DNA of 64,000 nucleotides from Labilithrix luteola (GCF_001263205.1 NZ_CP012333.1:7648001-7712000), one strand, 5' to 3'. Positions 24,603 through 33,426 are shown, numbered from the stretch's first letter. Notes: generated by a model not told the origin, from the letters alone. Program-made: numbers and translations.

Positions 24603-25550
24603 ATGCGCCGGGCCTTTGCTCTCTTGGCATCGCTCTCGTTCTCGCTCTCGTTGTCGGGGTGCGGCTTGTCGGTGAGCGGTGAATTCGCGCCCTCCACGCA
24701 GCAAGCGCCGTCCGCCGAAGCCGGTGCGTCACTCCCGCCTTCCAGCACGGCGCAGCCTGACGGGAGCATGCCGGACGTCGATGCGAACGACGCGAACGAC
24801 GCTGGCACGGACGACGCGATGGCGCCGGCGCCGGTCATGTACGCCGTCGGCGAACGATTCTTCAGCTACGTCCCCACCACCTTCGTGTGGACGTGGACCG
24901 AAGCGTTGCCCTTCACGTCCTGCCCGACCACGCTCGACGAGCTCGCCGCGAACGAATCGGGAGCGCTCTTCGGCGTCGGCAATGGTCGTCGCGCTCTCTA
25001 CGTCGTGAAGCCGCACCCGACCGACCCTGTCTGCACCAAGGTCAACACTGTCGACCAAGCGAGCGGCACGTATCCCCGTTCGCTAGCCTTCGCTCCCAAG
25101 GGAACGCTCGACGTCGCCGCCGAGGTGCTCGTCGGTTACGACGACGACGGCAACTACGTTCGGATCGACACCGCGCTCGGCACGATGGTCACCATCACCA
25201 ACACCGCCGCGAGCGGTCTCGCCATCGGTGACGTCGTGAGCGTCGGTTCGAAGGGCTACATCATCGCGACCGGCAGTGGTTGCGACCACGGTGACTGTCT
25301 CTTCGAGATCGATTTCTCGACCGGCCTCCGCACGAGCAGCACGCCCACCGCCGTGATCCAAGACGCGGACGAGGCGATCACGGGCCTTGCCCACTGGGCC
25401 GGGAAGATCGTGGCCTTTTCGGGAGGCGACGAGGTCTATCAGTTCGCCTCGCCGAACTTCTCGACCGTCACCAAACTGAACGGACCGCCGGGGGTGAAGA
25501 ACCTGGCGTTCCACGGCGCGGCCTCGTCGACGGCGGCCCCTACGAACTGA
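24603..25550 (+). CDS. Lipoprotein, beta-propeller-like
   Basis: 315 aa. Signal peptide ends SLSGC (Cys20). About 60 residues of Ser/Ala/Asp linker (DANDANDAGTDDA) precede a mostly beta body with regularly spaced turns such as GALFGVGNGRRALYVV, EVLVGYDDDGNYVRIDT and GKIVAFSGGDEVYQF, resembling NHL/propeller blades. CSYC-type catalytic motifs are not present. Probably an outer-membrane-anchored periplasmic or surface protein of unknown role. It follows the transporter by 51 bases and could share its transcript. Confidence 0.7.
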   Translation: MRRAFALLASLSFSLSLSGCGLSVSGEFAPSTQQAPSAEAGASLPPSSTAQPDGSMPDVDANDANDAGTDDAMAPAPVMYAVGERFFSYVPTTFVWTWTEALPFTSCPTTLDELAANESGALFGVGNGRRALYVVKPHPTDPVCTKVNTVDQASGTYPRSLAFAPKGTLDVAAEVLVGYDDDGNYVRIDTALGTMVTITNTAASGLAIGDVVSVGSKGYIIATGSGCDHGDCLFEIDFSTGLRTSSTPTAVIQDADEAITGLAHWAGKIVAFSGGDEVYQFASPNFSTVTKLNGPPGVKNLAFHGAASSTAAPTN

Positions 25551-25692
25551 CGCCCGGAAAGGCGGGGCGGCGCGGGGATCGATGCGTTCCTGCGGGGTTT
25601 TACCGGCGGTCCGAAATTTTATCGGGCTCGAGCGAAATTGGCGGTACCTCGGTGGCTACCGTGCGAAGGTGCTGCCCCTCGGAGGTCCGACG

Positions 25693-26742
25693 ATGAATCG
25701 CGCCCGAATCAGCTTTCTCCCCATTCTCGTGCTCGTCTCGCTCGCCGGTTCGACGGTCGGCTGCAGCAAGAAGCAGAACGAGACCGCGACGGACGCCGGC
25801 GCAGCGCCGAGCGCGAACGTCGCGGCCTCTGCCGCGCCGGATGCGGGGAATCCTCTTGCGCGCCGCGGCTTGAATCTCGGCGGTGGGCCGGCGGGGATGC
25901 TGATCCACGAAGCGAAGATGCTCGAGCTGAACGACACGCAGAAGGCGGCCGTCACGAAGCTCGAAGAGCAGCTCCAGACCATCCCCCAGCCGCGCAAGGA
26001 AGCGCGCGAGATCCACGTGGAGGTCGCGAACGAGGTCAAGGCGGGCAAGATCGAGCAGGCGAAGCTCGCGCCCACCTATACGGCCATGGACAAGGCCGTG
26101 ACGGCGCAGAAGGAGCAGGAAGCTGCGGCGCTGAACACGCTCTACGCGACGCTCGAACCGGCGCAGCGCAAGGCGCTCGTCGACGACGTGCGCGGCAAGC
26201 TTGCCGAAATGGACAAGCACATGCCGCCGCCGAAGGACGACGCGCAGAGGCGCGAGATGGTCACGAAGCAGAAGGTGGAGCGCTACTCGCGCGACGCGGA
26301 GCTCGACGACACGCAGAAGAAGAGCCTCGAAGCGATCTTCACGAAAGACGCCGCAAAGGACGGCGGGCTCGCCACGATGCCGGACATGGCGGCGGAGATG
26401 CGCGCCACGAACGAAGCCGTGGTGGACGCCTTCGAGAAGGATCCGTTCGACGCGACGAAGCTTCCGCAGTTCGATGGCGCTGCCGCCGCGAAGAAGGCCC
26501 GCGTCCCCATCGAGCAGGAGGTGACGCTCCTCACGCAGCTCCTACCGATCCTCAAGCCCGATCAGCGCGAGAAGCTCTCCGTCAAATTGAGCCGACAGGC
26601 GGCGATGGGCGGCCCGCAGGGACTGATGGGGCCGGGCATGATGCGGCCTGGAATGCCGAACATGCGCATGCCGCAGCGTCCGGGCGAAGGCCCCCAGCCG
26701 ACGCCGCCGCCGGGAGCACCTCCGGCGCCGCAAGCGCACTGA
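25693..26742 (+). CDS. Lipoprotein with Spy/CpxP-like LTxxQ-type helices
   Basis: 349 aa. Lipobox STVGC (Cys24), an Ala/Asp linker, then a long, mostly helical region with three recurrences of an L-(N/D/P)-(D/x)-xQ pattern: LELNDTQKAAV, AELDDTQKKSL and ILKPDQREKL. That spacing recalls the LTxxQ motifs of the periplasmic chaperones Spy and CpxP, though here it is a lipoprotein and longer. The last 50 residues are Met/Pro/Gly-rich and disordered. Function inferred only as a possible periplasmic chaperone or stress protein. The ATG at 25693 fits the signal peptide. Confidence 0.68.
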   Translation: MNRARISFLPILVLVSLAGSTVGCSKKQNETATDAGAAPSANVAASAAPDAGNPLARRGLNLGGGPAGMLIHEAKMLELNDTQKAAVTKLEEQLQTIPQPRKEAREIHVEVANEVKAGKIEQAKLAPTYTAMDKAVTAQKEQEAAALNTLYATLEPAQRKALVDDVRGKLAEMDKHMPPPKDDAQRREMVTKQKVERYSRDAELDDTQKKSLEAIFTKDAAKDGGLATMPDMAAEMRATNEAVVDAFEKDPFDATKLPQFDGAAAAKKARVPIEQEVTLLTQLLPILKPDQREKLSVKLSRQAAMGGPQGLMGPGMMRPGMPNMRMPQRPGEGPQPTPPPGAPPAPQAH

Positions 26743-26950
26743 TCGCTCCTCTCTCGCCGAGGGCCTGAAGACGCCCCGGTGAGTTTCACCTCAGGCGATG
26801 CGTTCGCGCACGCGCTGGGCGCTGCGTCCTTCGGGGCCCGTTCGTCCGGTTGCGTGCGCGCCGCCTTTTGTTTCCGGATGATCCGCTTGCTCGAGGCAGG
26901 GCACGCGGGGTGCACGGGGCTCTCCACGCGTTCGCGCGAAGGAGCACACG

Positions 26951-27622
26951 ATGAAGCCTGCCTCGCTCGCTCTGTCTGCCGCTGCGGCCCTCGCAGTCCT
27001 CTGTGTCGTGCGAGAAGCTTCCGCGCAGACGCCCCCGACGCCCGTGGAAGGCACCCCGGCCGCGCCGCCTGCCCAGGCAGCCGCGCCGAAGCCGCCAGTG
27101 CCGGCCGTGAGCTTCGGCCGGAAGAACGAGCTCGCGATTTCCAGCGACGCGGGCCTCCTGATCGCAAATACGACGACGCAGGGCTTTCATGGATCGACGA
27201 CCACGATCACCGTGCTGCCGTCGGTCGACTACTTCCTCGTCGATCACTTCTCGATCGGCGGCTTCGTGGGCCTCAATTACACGCGTCGCGAAGGTGGTCA
27301 CACGACTCAGTTCCTGACCGGCCCGCGTGTGGGTTACGACATTCCCGTGGGCCGCTACCTGTCCGTGTGGCCCAAGCTCGGCTTGTCGGTGTCGTCGACG
27401 AGCCAGTCGGTCGACATCGTCGATCTGACGACGAACACCACGTCGAAGCAGAGCACCAGCCACACGAACATGGCGGTCAACGTCTTCGTGCCCGTGCTCG
27501 TTCATCCGGTGGAGCACTTCTTCGTCGGCTTCGGTCCTGCGCTCGATGCCGACATCACGGGCGACACGAAGACGACGACCATCTCTGGACGACTCACGAT
27601 CGGCGGCTACCTCGGATTCTGA
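26951..27622 (+). CDS. Outer-membrane beta-barrel protein
   Basis: 223 aa. Cleavable signal peptide ending ASA (23-25), an Ala/Pro linker to about residue 55, then about eight amphipathic beta strands (YFLVDHFSIGGFVGLNY, YLSVWPKLGLSVS and so on) and a C-terminal Phe, as in small OmpA/OmpX-type barrels inserted by BAM. Excellent ribosome site AAGGAG 8 bases before ATG 26951. No enzyme motifs. Probably structural or a small pore; function unknown. Confidence 0.78.
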   Translation: MKPASLALSAAAALAVLCVVREASAQTPPTPVEGTPAAPPAQAAAPKPPVPAVSFGRKNELAISSDAGLLIANTTTQGFHGSTTTITVLPSVDYFLVDHFSIGGFVGLNYTRREGGHTTQFLTGPRVGYDIPVGRYLSVWPKLGLSVSSTSQSVDIVDLTTNTTSKQSTSHTNMAVNVFVPVLVHPVEHFFVGFGPALDADITGDTKTTTISGRLTIGGYLGF

Positions 27623-27669
27623 GCGACGGGGTTGCCTCGCGGCGCCTCCGTCTGCGATGAAGAAGGAGC

Positions 27670-28221
27670 GTGGATCGACGCTCCCTCTCGCCCGAGATCC
27701 TCACGCTGGCTTTCGGTCTGGCGTGCGCGCTCGCGCTGCTCGTCCTGCTCGTCCTGCTCGGCAGGGCCTTTTCGGCGTGGAGACGAAGCCGTCGTGCACG
27801 CTGGCGCGCGCGTCGTGCCGTGGAAGGCGAGGCCCGGGCCGCGCGCTGGCTGGCGGACCAGGGCTATCGCGTGCTGGGCGCCCAGGTCGAGGCCGAGCAC
27901 GCCGTGCACGTCGACGGTGAGCCGGTGCTCGTCGGGCTTCGCGCCGACTACGTGGTCGAGCGCGACGGCCATCGCTTCGTGGTCGACGTCAAGACGGGGA
28001 GTCAGGCCCCGCGCATCGAGACGCCGGCCACGCGACGTCAGCTCCTCGAGTATCGCGTGGCGTTCGATGTCGACGGCGTGCTTTTGGTAGATGCCGAGGA
28101 AGGACGCATCCACACCGTGACGTTCCCGCGCGTCGAGCGTGCCGAGAGCTCGTCGTCGTCACCGATCTGGTTGCTGGCCGCGGCGGCGTTGGCCGTGGCG
28201 GTCTTCGTCCTCACGCGCTGA
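27670..28221 (+). CDS. Membrane-anchored PD-(D/E)XK (RecB/Cas4-like) nuclease-fold protein
   Basis: 183 aa from GTG 27670. A hydrophobic helix at 10-31 is followed by an Arg-rich cytoplasmic-type stretch (37-49). The central domain has the RecB-type nuclease signature in order: E54 in GEARAARWLADQGY, D93 in RADYVV, D106-x-K108 in VVDVKTG, and Q124xxxY128 in RRQLLEY. A second helix (166-181) ends the protein. The VDxKTG plus QxxxY pair is characteristic of RecB, AddB and Cas4 nucleases. What is odd is the size and the membrane anchor at both ends, with the domain predicted cytoplasmic. No recombination or CRISPR genes are nearby. Nuclease activity is inferred, not known. Confidence 0.7.
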   Translation: MDRRSLSPEILTLAFGLACALALLVLLVLLGRAFSAWRRSRRARWRARRAVEGEARAARWLADQGYRVLGAQVEAEHAVHVDGEPVLVGLRADYVVERDGHRFVVDVKTGSQAPRIETPATRRQLLEYRVAFDVDGVLLVDAEEGRIHTVTFPRVERAESSSSSPIWLLAAAALAVAVFVLTR

Positions 28222-28226
28222 TCGGT

Positions 28227-29204
28227 TCAGTTCGACGAAGGGTCATTCGGAGTGCTGCCGGCATCGTCGATGGCGCCGGCGTCGGGCGTGGATTCGGGCT
28301 CCGGCGCCGTCTTTGGCGCAGGGTCGTTCTCCACGACCGCCGCATCGACCTCGGAGCGCTTGGGCGCGCGCGTGGAGAGCGGCGGATCGAGAGGAACCTT
28401 CTCGCTCCGCGAGCGCACGAAGAAGGTGAGGGCCATCTCGATGTCCCAATCCGGGAGCGAGTGGCCACCCTCGCGCGCGACGATCTGAGCGGGCCACTTC
28501 TCGCGGGCGAGCTCACCCGACAGCCGGATCATCTCGTCGTTCGAGGCGTCTTCGTCGGCGGTGATGAGGAGCATCGGCACCTTGTTGCCGACCGCGCGCG
28601 TGGGTTGCACGGGACCTGCGTGCGCCACCGTCACGGCGTCGAACGGGAAGAGCGCACGCGTGGCGATGAGCGTGGCGAAGTACCCGCCGTTCGAGAAGCC
28701 GAGGAGGTAACGCGGTCCACTACCAAGCTGCTCGTTCACGACGTCGAGGGCGGGCTGCCAGCGTTCCACGAACGCGGGCCCGGTGTCGGCGTTGCGTTCG
28801 TTGCTCGGCCAGCACCACCAACTGGCGAGCAGCGGATCGGAGCACTGATTCTGCGCGCCGCGGAGCGCGAGGACGGCGAAGCCTCGTGACGTTCCGAGCT
28901 TGGCCACGCGCTGCTGTCGGTCGAGCTCGTCGGCCGACGCATTGGGCGCGTACCGTCCGTGCAGATAGATCAGGAGGGGCGTGCCCTGGCCTGCCGCGGA
29001 GGGCAGGGCGAGGCAGCCGCCCCCGGAGATCGGATCGAGGCCCGTCGCGCACCAGGCGATGACGTCGCTCGTTCCTTCGCGTCCAGGTGCCGCGTGCGAA
29101 AACTTCGGTCGTCGGATCAGGATTGCGATGACCACCGCGCCGACGCACAGCGCGACGGCGGCGTAGAACTTCGTGGCGCTCGAGTGGCCGTAAGCCCGTG
29201 CCAT
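28227..29204 (-). CDS. Membrane-anchored alpha/beta hydrolase
   Basis: 325 aa. A single N-terminal helix (about 12-30) anchors or exports the protein. The hydrolase core shows the oxyanion-hole LIYLHGRY, the nucleophile elbow LLGFSNGGYFA (GxSxG), an acidic residue in LLITADEDAS and the catalytic His in REGGHSLPDW. This layout matches dienelactone-hydrolase/PHB-depolymerase-like esterases. The last 55 residues are an acidic Pro/Ala/Asp tail. Start ATG 29204; ATG-equivalent 29225 is possible. The stop is 5 bases from that of the nuclease-fold gene on the opposite strand. Confidence 0.8.
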   Translation of the reverse strand: MARAYGHSSATKFYAAVALCVGAVVIAILIRRPKFSHAAPGREGTSDVIAWCATGLDPISGGGCLALPSAAGQGTPLLIYLHGRYAPNASADELDRQQRVAKLGTSRGFAVLALRGAQNQCSDPLLASWWCWPSNERNADTGPAFVERWQPALDVVNEQLGSGPRYLLGFSNGGYFATLIATRALFPFDAVTVAHAGPVQPTRAVGNKVPMLLITADEDASNDEMIRLSGELAREKWPAQIVAREGGHSLPDWDIEMALTFFVRSRSEKVPLDPPLSTRAPKRSEVDAAVVENDPAPKTAPEPESTPDAGAIDDAGSTPNDPSSN

Positions 29205-29257
29205 AGGATCTGTTTTACCGCACAAAAGCGGCCCGCGAGAGGGTTATGCTGCCCGCC

Positions 29258-29764
29258 ATGGCGAACGACATTGTCGTGCTGGAAACGAACCTGGGAACCA
29301 TCGAGATCGAACTCGACGCGGAGCGCGCGCCGAAGTCGGCGGCAAACTTCTTGCGCTACGTCGACGACGGTCACTACGGCGGGACAATTTTTCACCGCGT
29401 GATTCGCGGTTTCATGGCGCAGGGTGGCGGCTTCGACGAAGGCTACGAAAAGAAGTCCGTTCGTGAGCCGGTGCCGAACGAGGCCGACAACGGCCTGAAG
29501 AACGCCCGTGGCACGGTCGCGATGGCCCGCACGAACGATCCCCACTCGGCCACGGCTCAGTTCTTCATCAACCTCGTCGACAACGGCTTCCTCGATCACA
29601 CGGCGAAGACCGCCAGTGGTTGGGGCTACACCGTGTTCGGCAAGGTGATCTCGGGCATGGATGTCGTCGATCAGATGGCGGCCGTCCCCACGGGCTCTGG
29701 GGGCCCTTTCCCCAAGGACGCCCCGCAGAAGCCGATCGTCATCAAGGCTGCACGTCGCCGCTGA
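29258..29764 (+). CDS. Peptidyl-prolyl cis-trans isomerase, cyclophilin type (PpiB-like)
   Basis: 168 aa single-domain cyclophilin. Active-site Arg and neighbours are in FHRVIRGFMAQGGGF; ARGTVAMART and SATAQFFINLVDN are the remaining substrate-pocket motifs. No signal peptide, so cytoplasmic. It starts MANDIVVLETNLGTIEIEL, the usual PpiB opening; ATG 29246 would add four residues and lies closer to the GAGAGGG ribosome site. Followed by a hairpin terminator at 29804. Confidence 0.93.
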   Translation: MANDIVVLETNLGTIEIELDAERAPKSAANFLRYVDDGHYGGTIFHRVIRGFMAQGGGFDEGYEKKSVREPVPNEADNGLKNARGTVAMARTNDPHSATAQFFINLVDNGFLDHTAKTASGWGYTVFGKVISGMDVVDQMAAVPTGSGGPFPKDAPQKPIVIKAARRR

Positions 29765-29803
29765 AAGGCCGCGCCGTCGCCGCGGCCGTAACGGCCCACT
29801 GGG

Positions 29804-29833
29804 AAGCCCAACGTCCGGCGAGGCGTTGGGCTT
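29804..29833 (+). terminator. Hairpin terminator after the cyclophilin gene
   Basis: AAGCCCAACG (29804-29813) and CGTTGGGCTT (29824-29833) form a perfect 10-bp stem with a 10-base loop, 39 bases after the stop. Only a short pyrimidine stretch follows. It ends 13 bases before the next start codon, so it may also lie in that gene's leader. Confidence 0.7.
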
Positions 29834-29846
29834 TCGCAACGCTAGA

Positions 29847-32267
29847 ATGAGAACGATGAGCTGGGCCGCGAACGGCGAAGTGCGAGCGCGCCGACACGGC
29901 CCCCTGCGAGCCTGGGCAGCGGGGCTGCTGCTTTTTGCATCGTCGTTCCTCTCGTGTGGAATCGGTCGTCATGCCTCGCGCCCCCTCGCCCCCAACGTGG
30001 GTGATGCGGGGCAGGTCGCGCAGGCGGCCGTCGATGCGGGCGTGGCCCCGAAGCTCGCCGCGTCGGCGCACGCGGGAAGCGCGAGCGTTCCGGAGTTCGA
30101 GAACGACCCGCGCTTCTCGGTGATCGATGCTCCGATCGAGGCGGCCATCGCCGAAGGCAAGATGCCCGGTTGCGTGGTCGTGATCGGCCGCCACGACGAG
30201 GTGCTCTACCGGCGTGCGTACGGCTCGCGATCGATCCTACCCGAGCGCTCGGCGATGACCTTGGACACTGTGTTCGACCTCGCGTCGCTCACGAAGCCCG
30301 TGGCGACCGCGACGAGCGTGATGATCCTCGTCGAGCGCGGCGCCATCGACCTCGACGCCTACGCATCGAAGTACGTCTCCGAGCTCGCCAAGCTTCCGCC
30401 GTTCACCGTTCGACAGCTCTTGCTGCACACGAGTGGGCTGCCGGCGGCGAATCCGATGGGCGACTACGGCGAAGGGCGCGCCGGGCTCATGCGCCACATC
30501 GGCGAGGCCGTGCTGAAGACCAGGCCGGGCGAGCGCTTCGTCTACTCCGACGTCGGTTTCATCGTCCTCGACGAGATCGTGCGGCGTGTGAGCGGCTCGG
30601 ACCTCGCGGCCTTCACGGCGAACGAGATCTTCGAGCCGCTCGGCATGACCGACACGGGCTATCTCCCGACGACGGCCTTGCGCGCGCGGGCAGCGCCGAC
30701 CGAGGTGCGCGACGGCGCGTTCATCCAGGGCGACGTGCACGATCCGCGCGCCTGGGCGCTCGGCGGTGTGGCCGGCAATGCAGGCGTATTCTCGACGGGC
30801 GACGACCTCGCGCGCTTCGCCCGCGCCATGCTCAACCGAGGCGAGCTCGACGGGCATCGCATCTTCGCCGAGAAGACCTTCGAGACACTGACCACCAGGC
30901 GCGACACGTCGAGCGGCGGTCGCGGTCTCGGATGGGACATCGACAGCAAATACGCATCGCACAAGGGCACGCGGATGTCGCCGCATGCTTTCGGTCACGG
31001 TGGCTTCACCGGCACGGCGATGTGGATCGATCCCGATCGCGACCTCTTCGTCGTGTTCCTGAGCAACCGGGTGCATCCCGACGGCAAGGGGGCGGTCAAT
31101 CCGGTCATCGGCGAGATTGCGACCTCTTTGGTTCGCGCCACCGAGGTCAACACGGGCATCGACGTGCTCAAGGAGACCGCGTTCGCGAGGCTTGCCGGCG
31201 CGAAGGTGGGGCTCGTGACCAACGCGAGCGCCAAGACGCGCGACGGCATGACCACGATCGACGCGTTGCGAACTGCGCACGGCGTGACGTTGAAAGCCAT
31301 CTTCTCCCCCGAGCACGGCTTGCGTGCCGAGAAAGAGGGGGCGATCTCGGACACCTCCTATGCCGGCGTACCGGTGTACAGCCTATACGGCGAGCGCTCG
31401 GCGCCTTCGTCATCGACGCTCGACGGCATCGACACGCTGGTCTTCGATCTGCAGGACGTCGGCGTTCGCTTCTACACGTACGCCTCGACGATGAAGCGCG
31501 CGATGAAGGTCGCCTCGGATCGCGGCATGCGCTTCGTCGTCCTCGATCGACCGGACCCACTCGACGGCGTGGACGTCGAGGGCCCGATGCTGACGCCGCC
31601 CGCGACCGGCGCCTTCGTGAACCACCATGCGCTGCCCGTGCGCCACGGCATGACGATGGGCGAGCTCGCGCGTCTCTTCGCCGACGACGAACGGATGTCG
31701 GTCAAGCTCGAGATCGTTGCGCTCCAGAACTGGCGACGACGCGACTACTTCGACCGCACGGGGCTTTCGTGGGGCAGTCCGTCACCGAACCTGCGTAACG
31801 TGCGCGGTACCGTGCTGTATCCGATGCTGGGGCTGCTCGAAGGCACCAATCTCTCGGTGGGGCGCGGTACCGACGAGCCCTTCGAAATCTTCGGAGCGCC
31901 GTGGCTCGACGAGGGGGCTCTCGCCGCGCGCCTCGATGTCCTCGGCATCCCCGGCGTGAGCTTCGAGCCCACGACCTTCACGCCGACGGCGAACCCTTAC
32001 GCGCGCCAGAAGTGCCATGGCCTCCGGGTCAAAGTCACCGACCGCACGAAGTACAAGCCTGTTCGCGCCGCCCTCGGCATCGCCCTGGGCATCCAGGCCC
32101 TTCATCCTCGCGAGTGGGAGGTCGATCACGTCGACCGCCTCCTCCAGAGCGAGAAAGCGATGGCGGCGCTGAAAGCGGGCAAAGACGTGTCCGAGATCGA
32201 GTCGACCTGGGAAGCCGAGCTCGCCGCGTTCAGGGAGAAGCGCGAGACGTTCCTGCTGTATCGATAG
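29847..32267 (+). CDS. Serine hydrolase (beta-lactamase fold) fused to NamZ/DUF1343
   Basis: 806 aa, exported (hydrophobic segment 21-36 ending LSC, a poor lipobox). Residues about 90-430 are a class-C beta-lactamase/AmiE-type hydrolase with S147-L-T-K150, Y233-S-D and H384-GG-TG. Residues about 438-806 are DUF1343, the fold of NamZ exo-N-acetylmuramidases (GH171): FSPEHGLRAEKEG and VFDLQDVGVRFYTY are its hallmark stretches. In Bacillus subtilis the separate genes amiE and namZ lie in one muropeptide-recycling cluster, so the fusion should trim peptide and MurNAc from cell-wall fragments in the periplasm. No murQ or nagZ is in the window. ATG 29856 is an alternative start. Confidence 0.88.
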   Translation: MRTMSWAANGEVRARRHGPLRAWAAGLLLFASSFLSCGIGRHASRPLAPNVGDAGQVAQAAVDAGVAPKLAASAHAGSASVPEFENDPRFSVIDAPIEAAIAEGKMPGCVVVIGRHDEVLYRRAYGSRSILPERSAMTLDTVFDLASLTKPVATATSVMILVERGAIDLDAYASKYVSELAKLPPFTVRQLLLHTSGLPAANPMGDYGEGRAGLMRHIGEAVLKTRPGERFVYSDVGFIVLDEIVRRVSGSDLAAFTANEIFEPLGMTDTGYLPTTALRARAAPTEVRDGAFIQGDVHDPRAWALGGVAGNAGVFSTGDDLARFARAMLNRGELDGHRIFAEKTFETLTTRRDTSSGGRGLGWDIDSKYASHKGTRMSPHAFGHGGFTGTAMWIDPDRDLFVVFLSNRVHPDGKGAVNPVIGEIATSLVRATEVNTGIDVLKETAFARLAGAKVGLVTNASAKTRDGMTTIDALRTAHGVTLKAIFSPEHGLRAEKEGAISDTSYAGVPVYSLYGERSAPSSSTLDGIDTLVFDLQDVGVRFYTYASTMKRAMKVASDRGMRFVVLDRPDPLDGVDVEGPMLTPPATGAFVNHHALPVRHGMTMGELARLFADDERMSVKLEIVALQNWRRRDYFDRTGLSWGSPSPNLRNVRGTVLYPMLGLLEGTNLSVGRGTDEPFEIFGAPWLDEGALAARLDVLGIPGVSFEPTTFTPTANPYARQKCHGLRVKVTDRTKYKPVRAALGIALGIQALHPREWEVDHVDRLLQSEKAMAALKAGKDVSEIESTWEAELAAFREKRETFLLYR

Positions 32268-32273
32268 CGCGTC

Positions 32274-32663
32274 TCAGCGCCGCCGACGGCGGCTGGGAGA
32301 GCGGGGAGACGACCCTAGCCGCCGGGCAATCCAGGTCATCGCCGCCGCGCCGATCGCGTAACAGATCACGTCGTGCCAGGCGAAGGCGGTCCCGAGCACG
32401 AAGTGGAAGATACGCGGCAGCTTCGCGGGAATGCCGGTGAGCTGGAAGAGCTCGATGAACGTCGAGACGAAGAAGGCGACGATGCCGAGTTCGACGGGGC
32501 GAAGGCCGGGGCGCGCGAGCGCGACGAGGAACCCGATCATGATCGCATAGACGACGTCGCCGAGGCTCTTGTCGACGAGCGATATGCCGACGTGGGCTTG
32601 CCGCGAGAGGAGGCCCACGATGATGGTTCCGAGGACTCCGATCAATGCTTCCCGGCGCTGCAC
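32274..32663 (-). CDS. DUF2809 membrane protein
   Basis: 129 aa with four hydrophobic helices. GLLSR near the N-terminus, KSLGDVVYAIMIGFLVAL, FFVSTFIELFQL and HFVLGTAFAWHDVICYAIG match the DUF2809 layout, related to VanZ-like proteins. The tail is an Arg-rich cytoplasmic end. Function unknown. It lies 82 bases downstream of the TetR gene on the same strand and could be cotranscribed with it. Confidence 0.78.
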   Translation of the reverse strand: MQRREALIGVLGTIIVGLLSRQAHVGISLVDKSLGDVVYAIMIGFLVALARPGLRPVELGIVAFFVSTFIELFQLTGIPAKLPRIFHFVLGTAFAWHDVICYAIGAAAMTWIARRLGSSPRSPSRRRRR

Positions 32664-32745
32664 GCGCGAACATTACAGCAAGTCGGCGCCGCCTCGCGCG
32701 GCTGTCGACATGGGATTCCGAGGGACGAGCGCCTGCGATGAGTGG

Positions 32746-33366
32746 TCAGCGCGAACGCTTCGTACGGCTCGTCTTGCCGCTTGCGGCACGAGGCATCTCG
32801 AAGGTGTCGAGCAACCGTTCCGCCATTTGGCGTGCCTCGCGCGGCACCTTCGGATCGCGTTCCATCGATGCGCCCACGACGGCGCCGTCGTAGAGCACGC
32901 CGAGCTGGCGTGCGAGGACCTCGCCGTCGCGGGCGCTGATCTGCTTGGCGAGGTCGAGAAAGATTGCCAGCAGCCAGGTGCGCGTCGAGGCCGCGACTTG
33001 CCGAACTTGCGTGTCGCCCTCGGGCTCCTCGGCGGTCGCATTCACGAAGGCGCAGCCTCGGTATCCGGGCTCTGCCGCGATCTCGGCCAGGAGATCGAAG
33101 ATCGCGAGGATCTTGTCGCGCGCCTCTTCGTGCTGGGCGATGCGCTCGGCGATGCGCGCCTGACGTCGCTGCGCACGAGCTTCGAGGTAAGCGCGAACGA
33201 GCGCTTCTTTGCTCCCGAAGGTCGAATAGAGCGACGCTTTGGCGACGCCCGCCTTCTCGAGCACGCGCTCGATGCCAACCGTGTGGACTCCCTCGCGATA
33301 GAAGAGCTCGTTGGCCGCGGCGAGCAGGCGGTCCCGTGCGGAGCCTTCAGCTTTCGTGGCGCCCAT
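32746..33366 (-). CDS. TetR/AcrR-family transcriptional regulator
   Basis: 206 aa. The N-terminal helix-turn-helix (TVGIERVLEKAGVAKASLYSTFGSKEALV, given in part) is a standard TetR DNA-binding domain, followed by an all-helical ligand domain with a Cys in GCAFVNA near residue 108. It is divergent from an MFS transporter, and two palindromes lie between the starts, so it most probably represses both genes until a ligand or electrophile binds. ATG 33366 gives the usual short N-terminus; the much longer upstream open frame is Arg-rich shadow. Confidence 0.92.
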   Translation of the reverse strand: MGATKAEGSARDRLLAAANELFYREGVHTVGIERVLEKAGVAKASLYSTFGSKEALVRAYLEARAQRRQARIAERIAQHEEARDKILAIFDLLAEIAAEPGYRGCAFVNATAEEPEGDTQVRQVAASTRTWLLAIFLDLAKQISARDGEVLARQLGVLYDGAVVGASMERDPKVPREARQMAERLLDTFEMPRAASGKTSRTKRSR

Positions 33367-33377
33367 CCCTTGACCAT

Positions 33378-33391
33378 ACAGACCGGTCTGT
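33378..33391. promoter_or_regulatory. TetR operator 1
   Basis: ACAGACCGGTCTGT, a perfect 14-bp palindrome starting 12 bases upstream of the regulator ATG. The AGACC-GGTCT core resembles operators of NemR-like TetR proteins. Its closeness to the start suggests strong autorepression. Confidence 0.75.
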
Positions 33392-33408
33392 TTAGAGTCA
33401 AGGCGACC

Positions 33409-33426
33409 AGACAGACTGGTCTGTCT
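33409..33426. promoter_or_regulatory. TetR operator 2
   Basis: Arms AGACAGAC and GTCTGTCT around a TG centre (18 bp). Centre-to-centre distance from operator 1 is about 33 bp, close to three helical turns, so two dimers could bind on the same face and control the divergent promoters together. Confidence 0.75.

Noticed and set aside
29847..32267. Reading the first half as a true beta-lactamase
   Set aside because: The SxxK/YxD/HGG-TG pattern and the NamZ fusion fit an AmiE/carboxypeptidase-type peptidoglycan enzyme better than an antibiotic-hydrolysing one.
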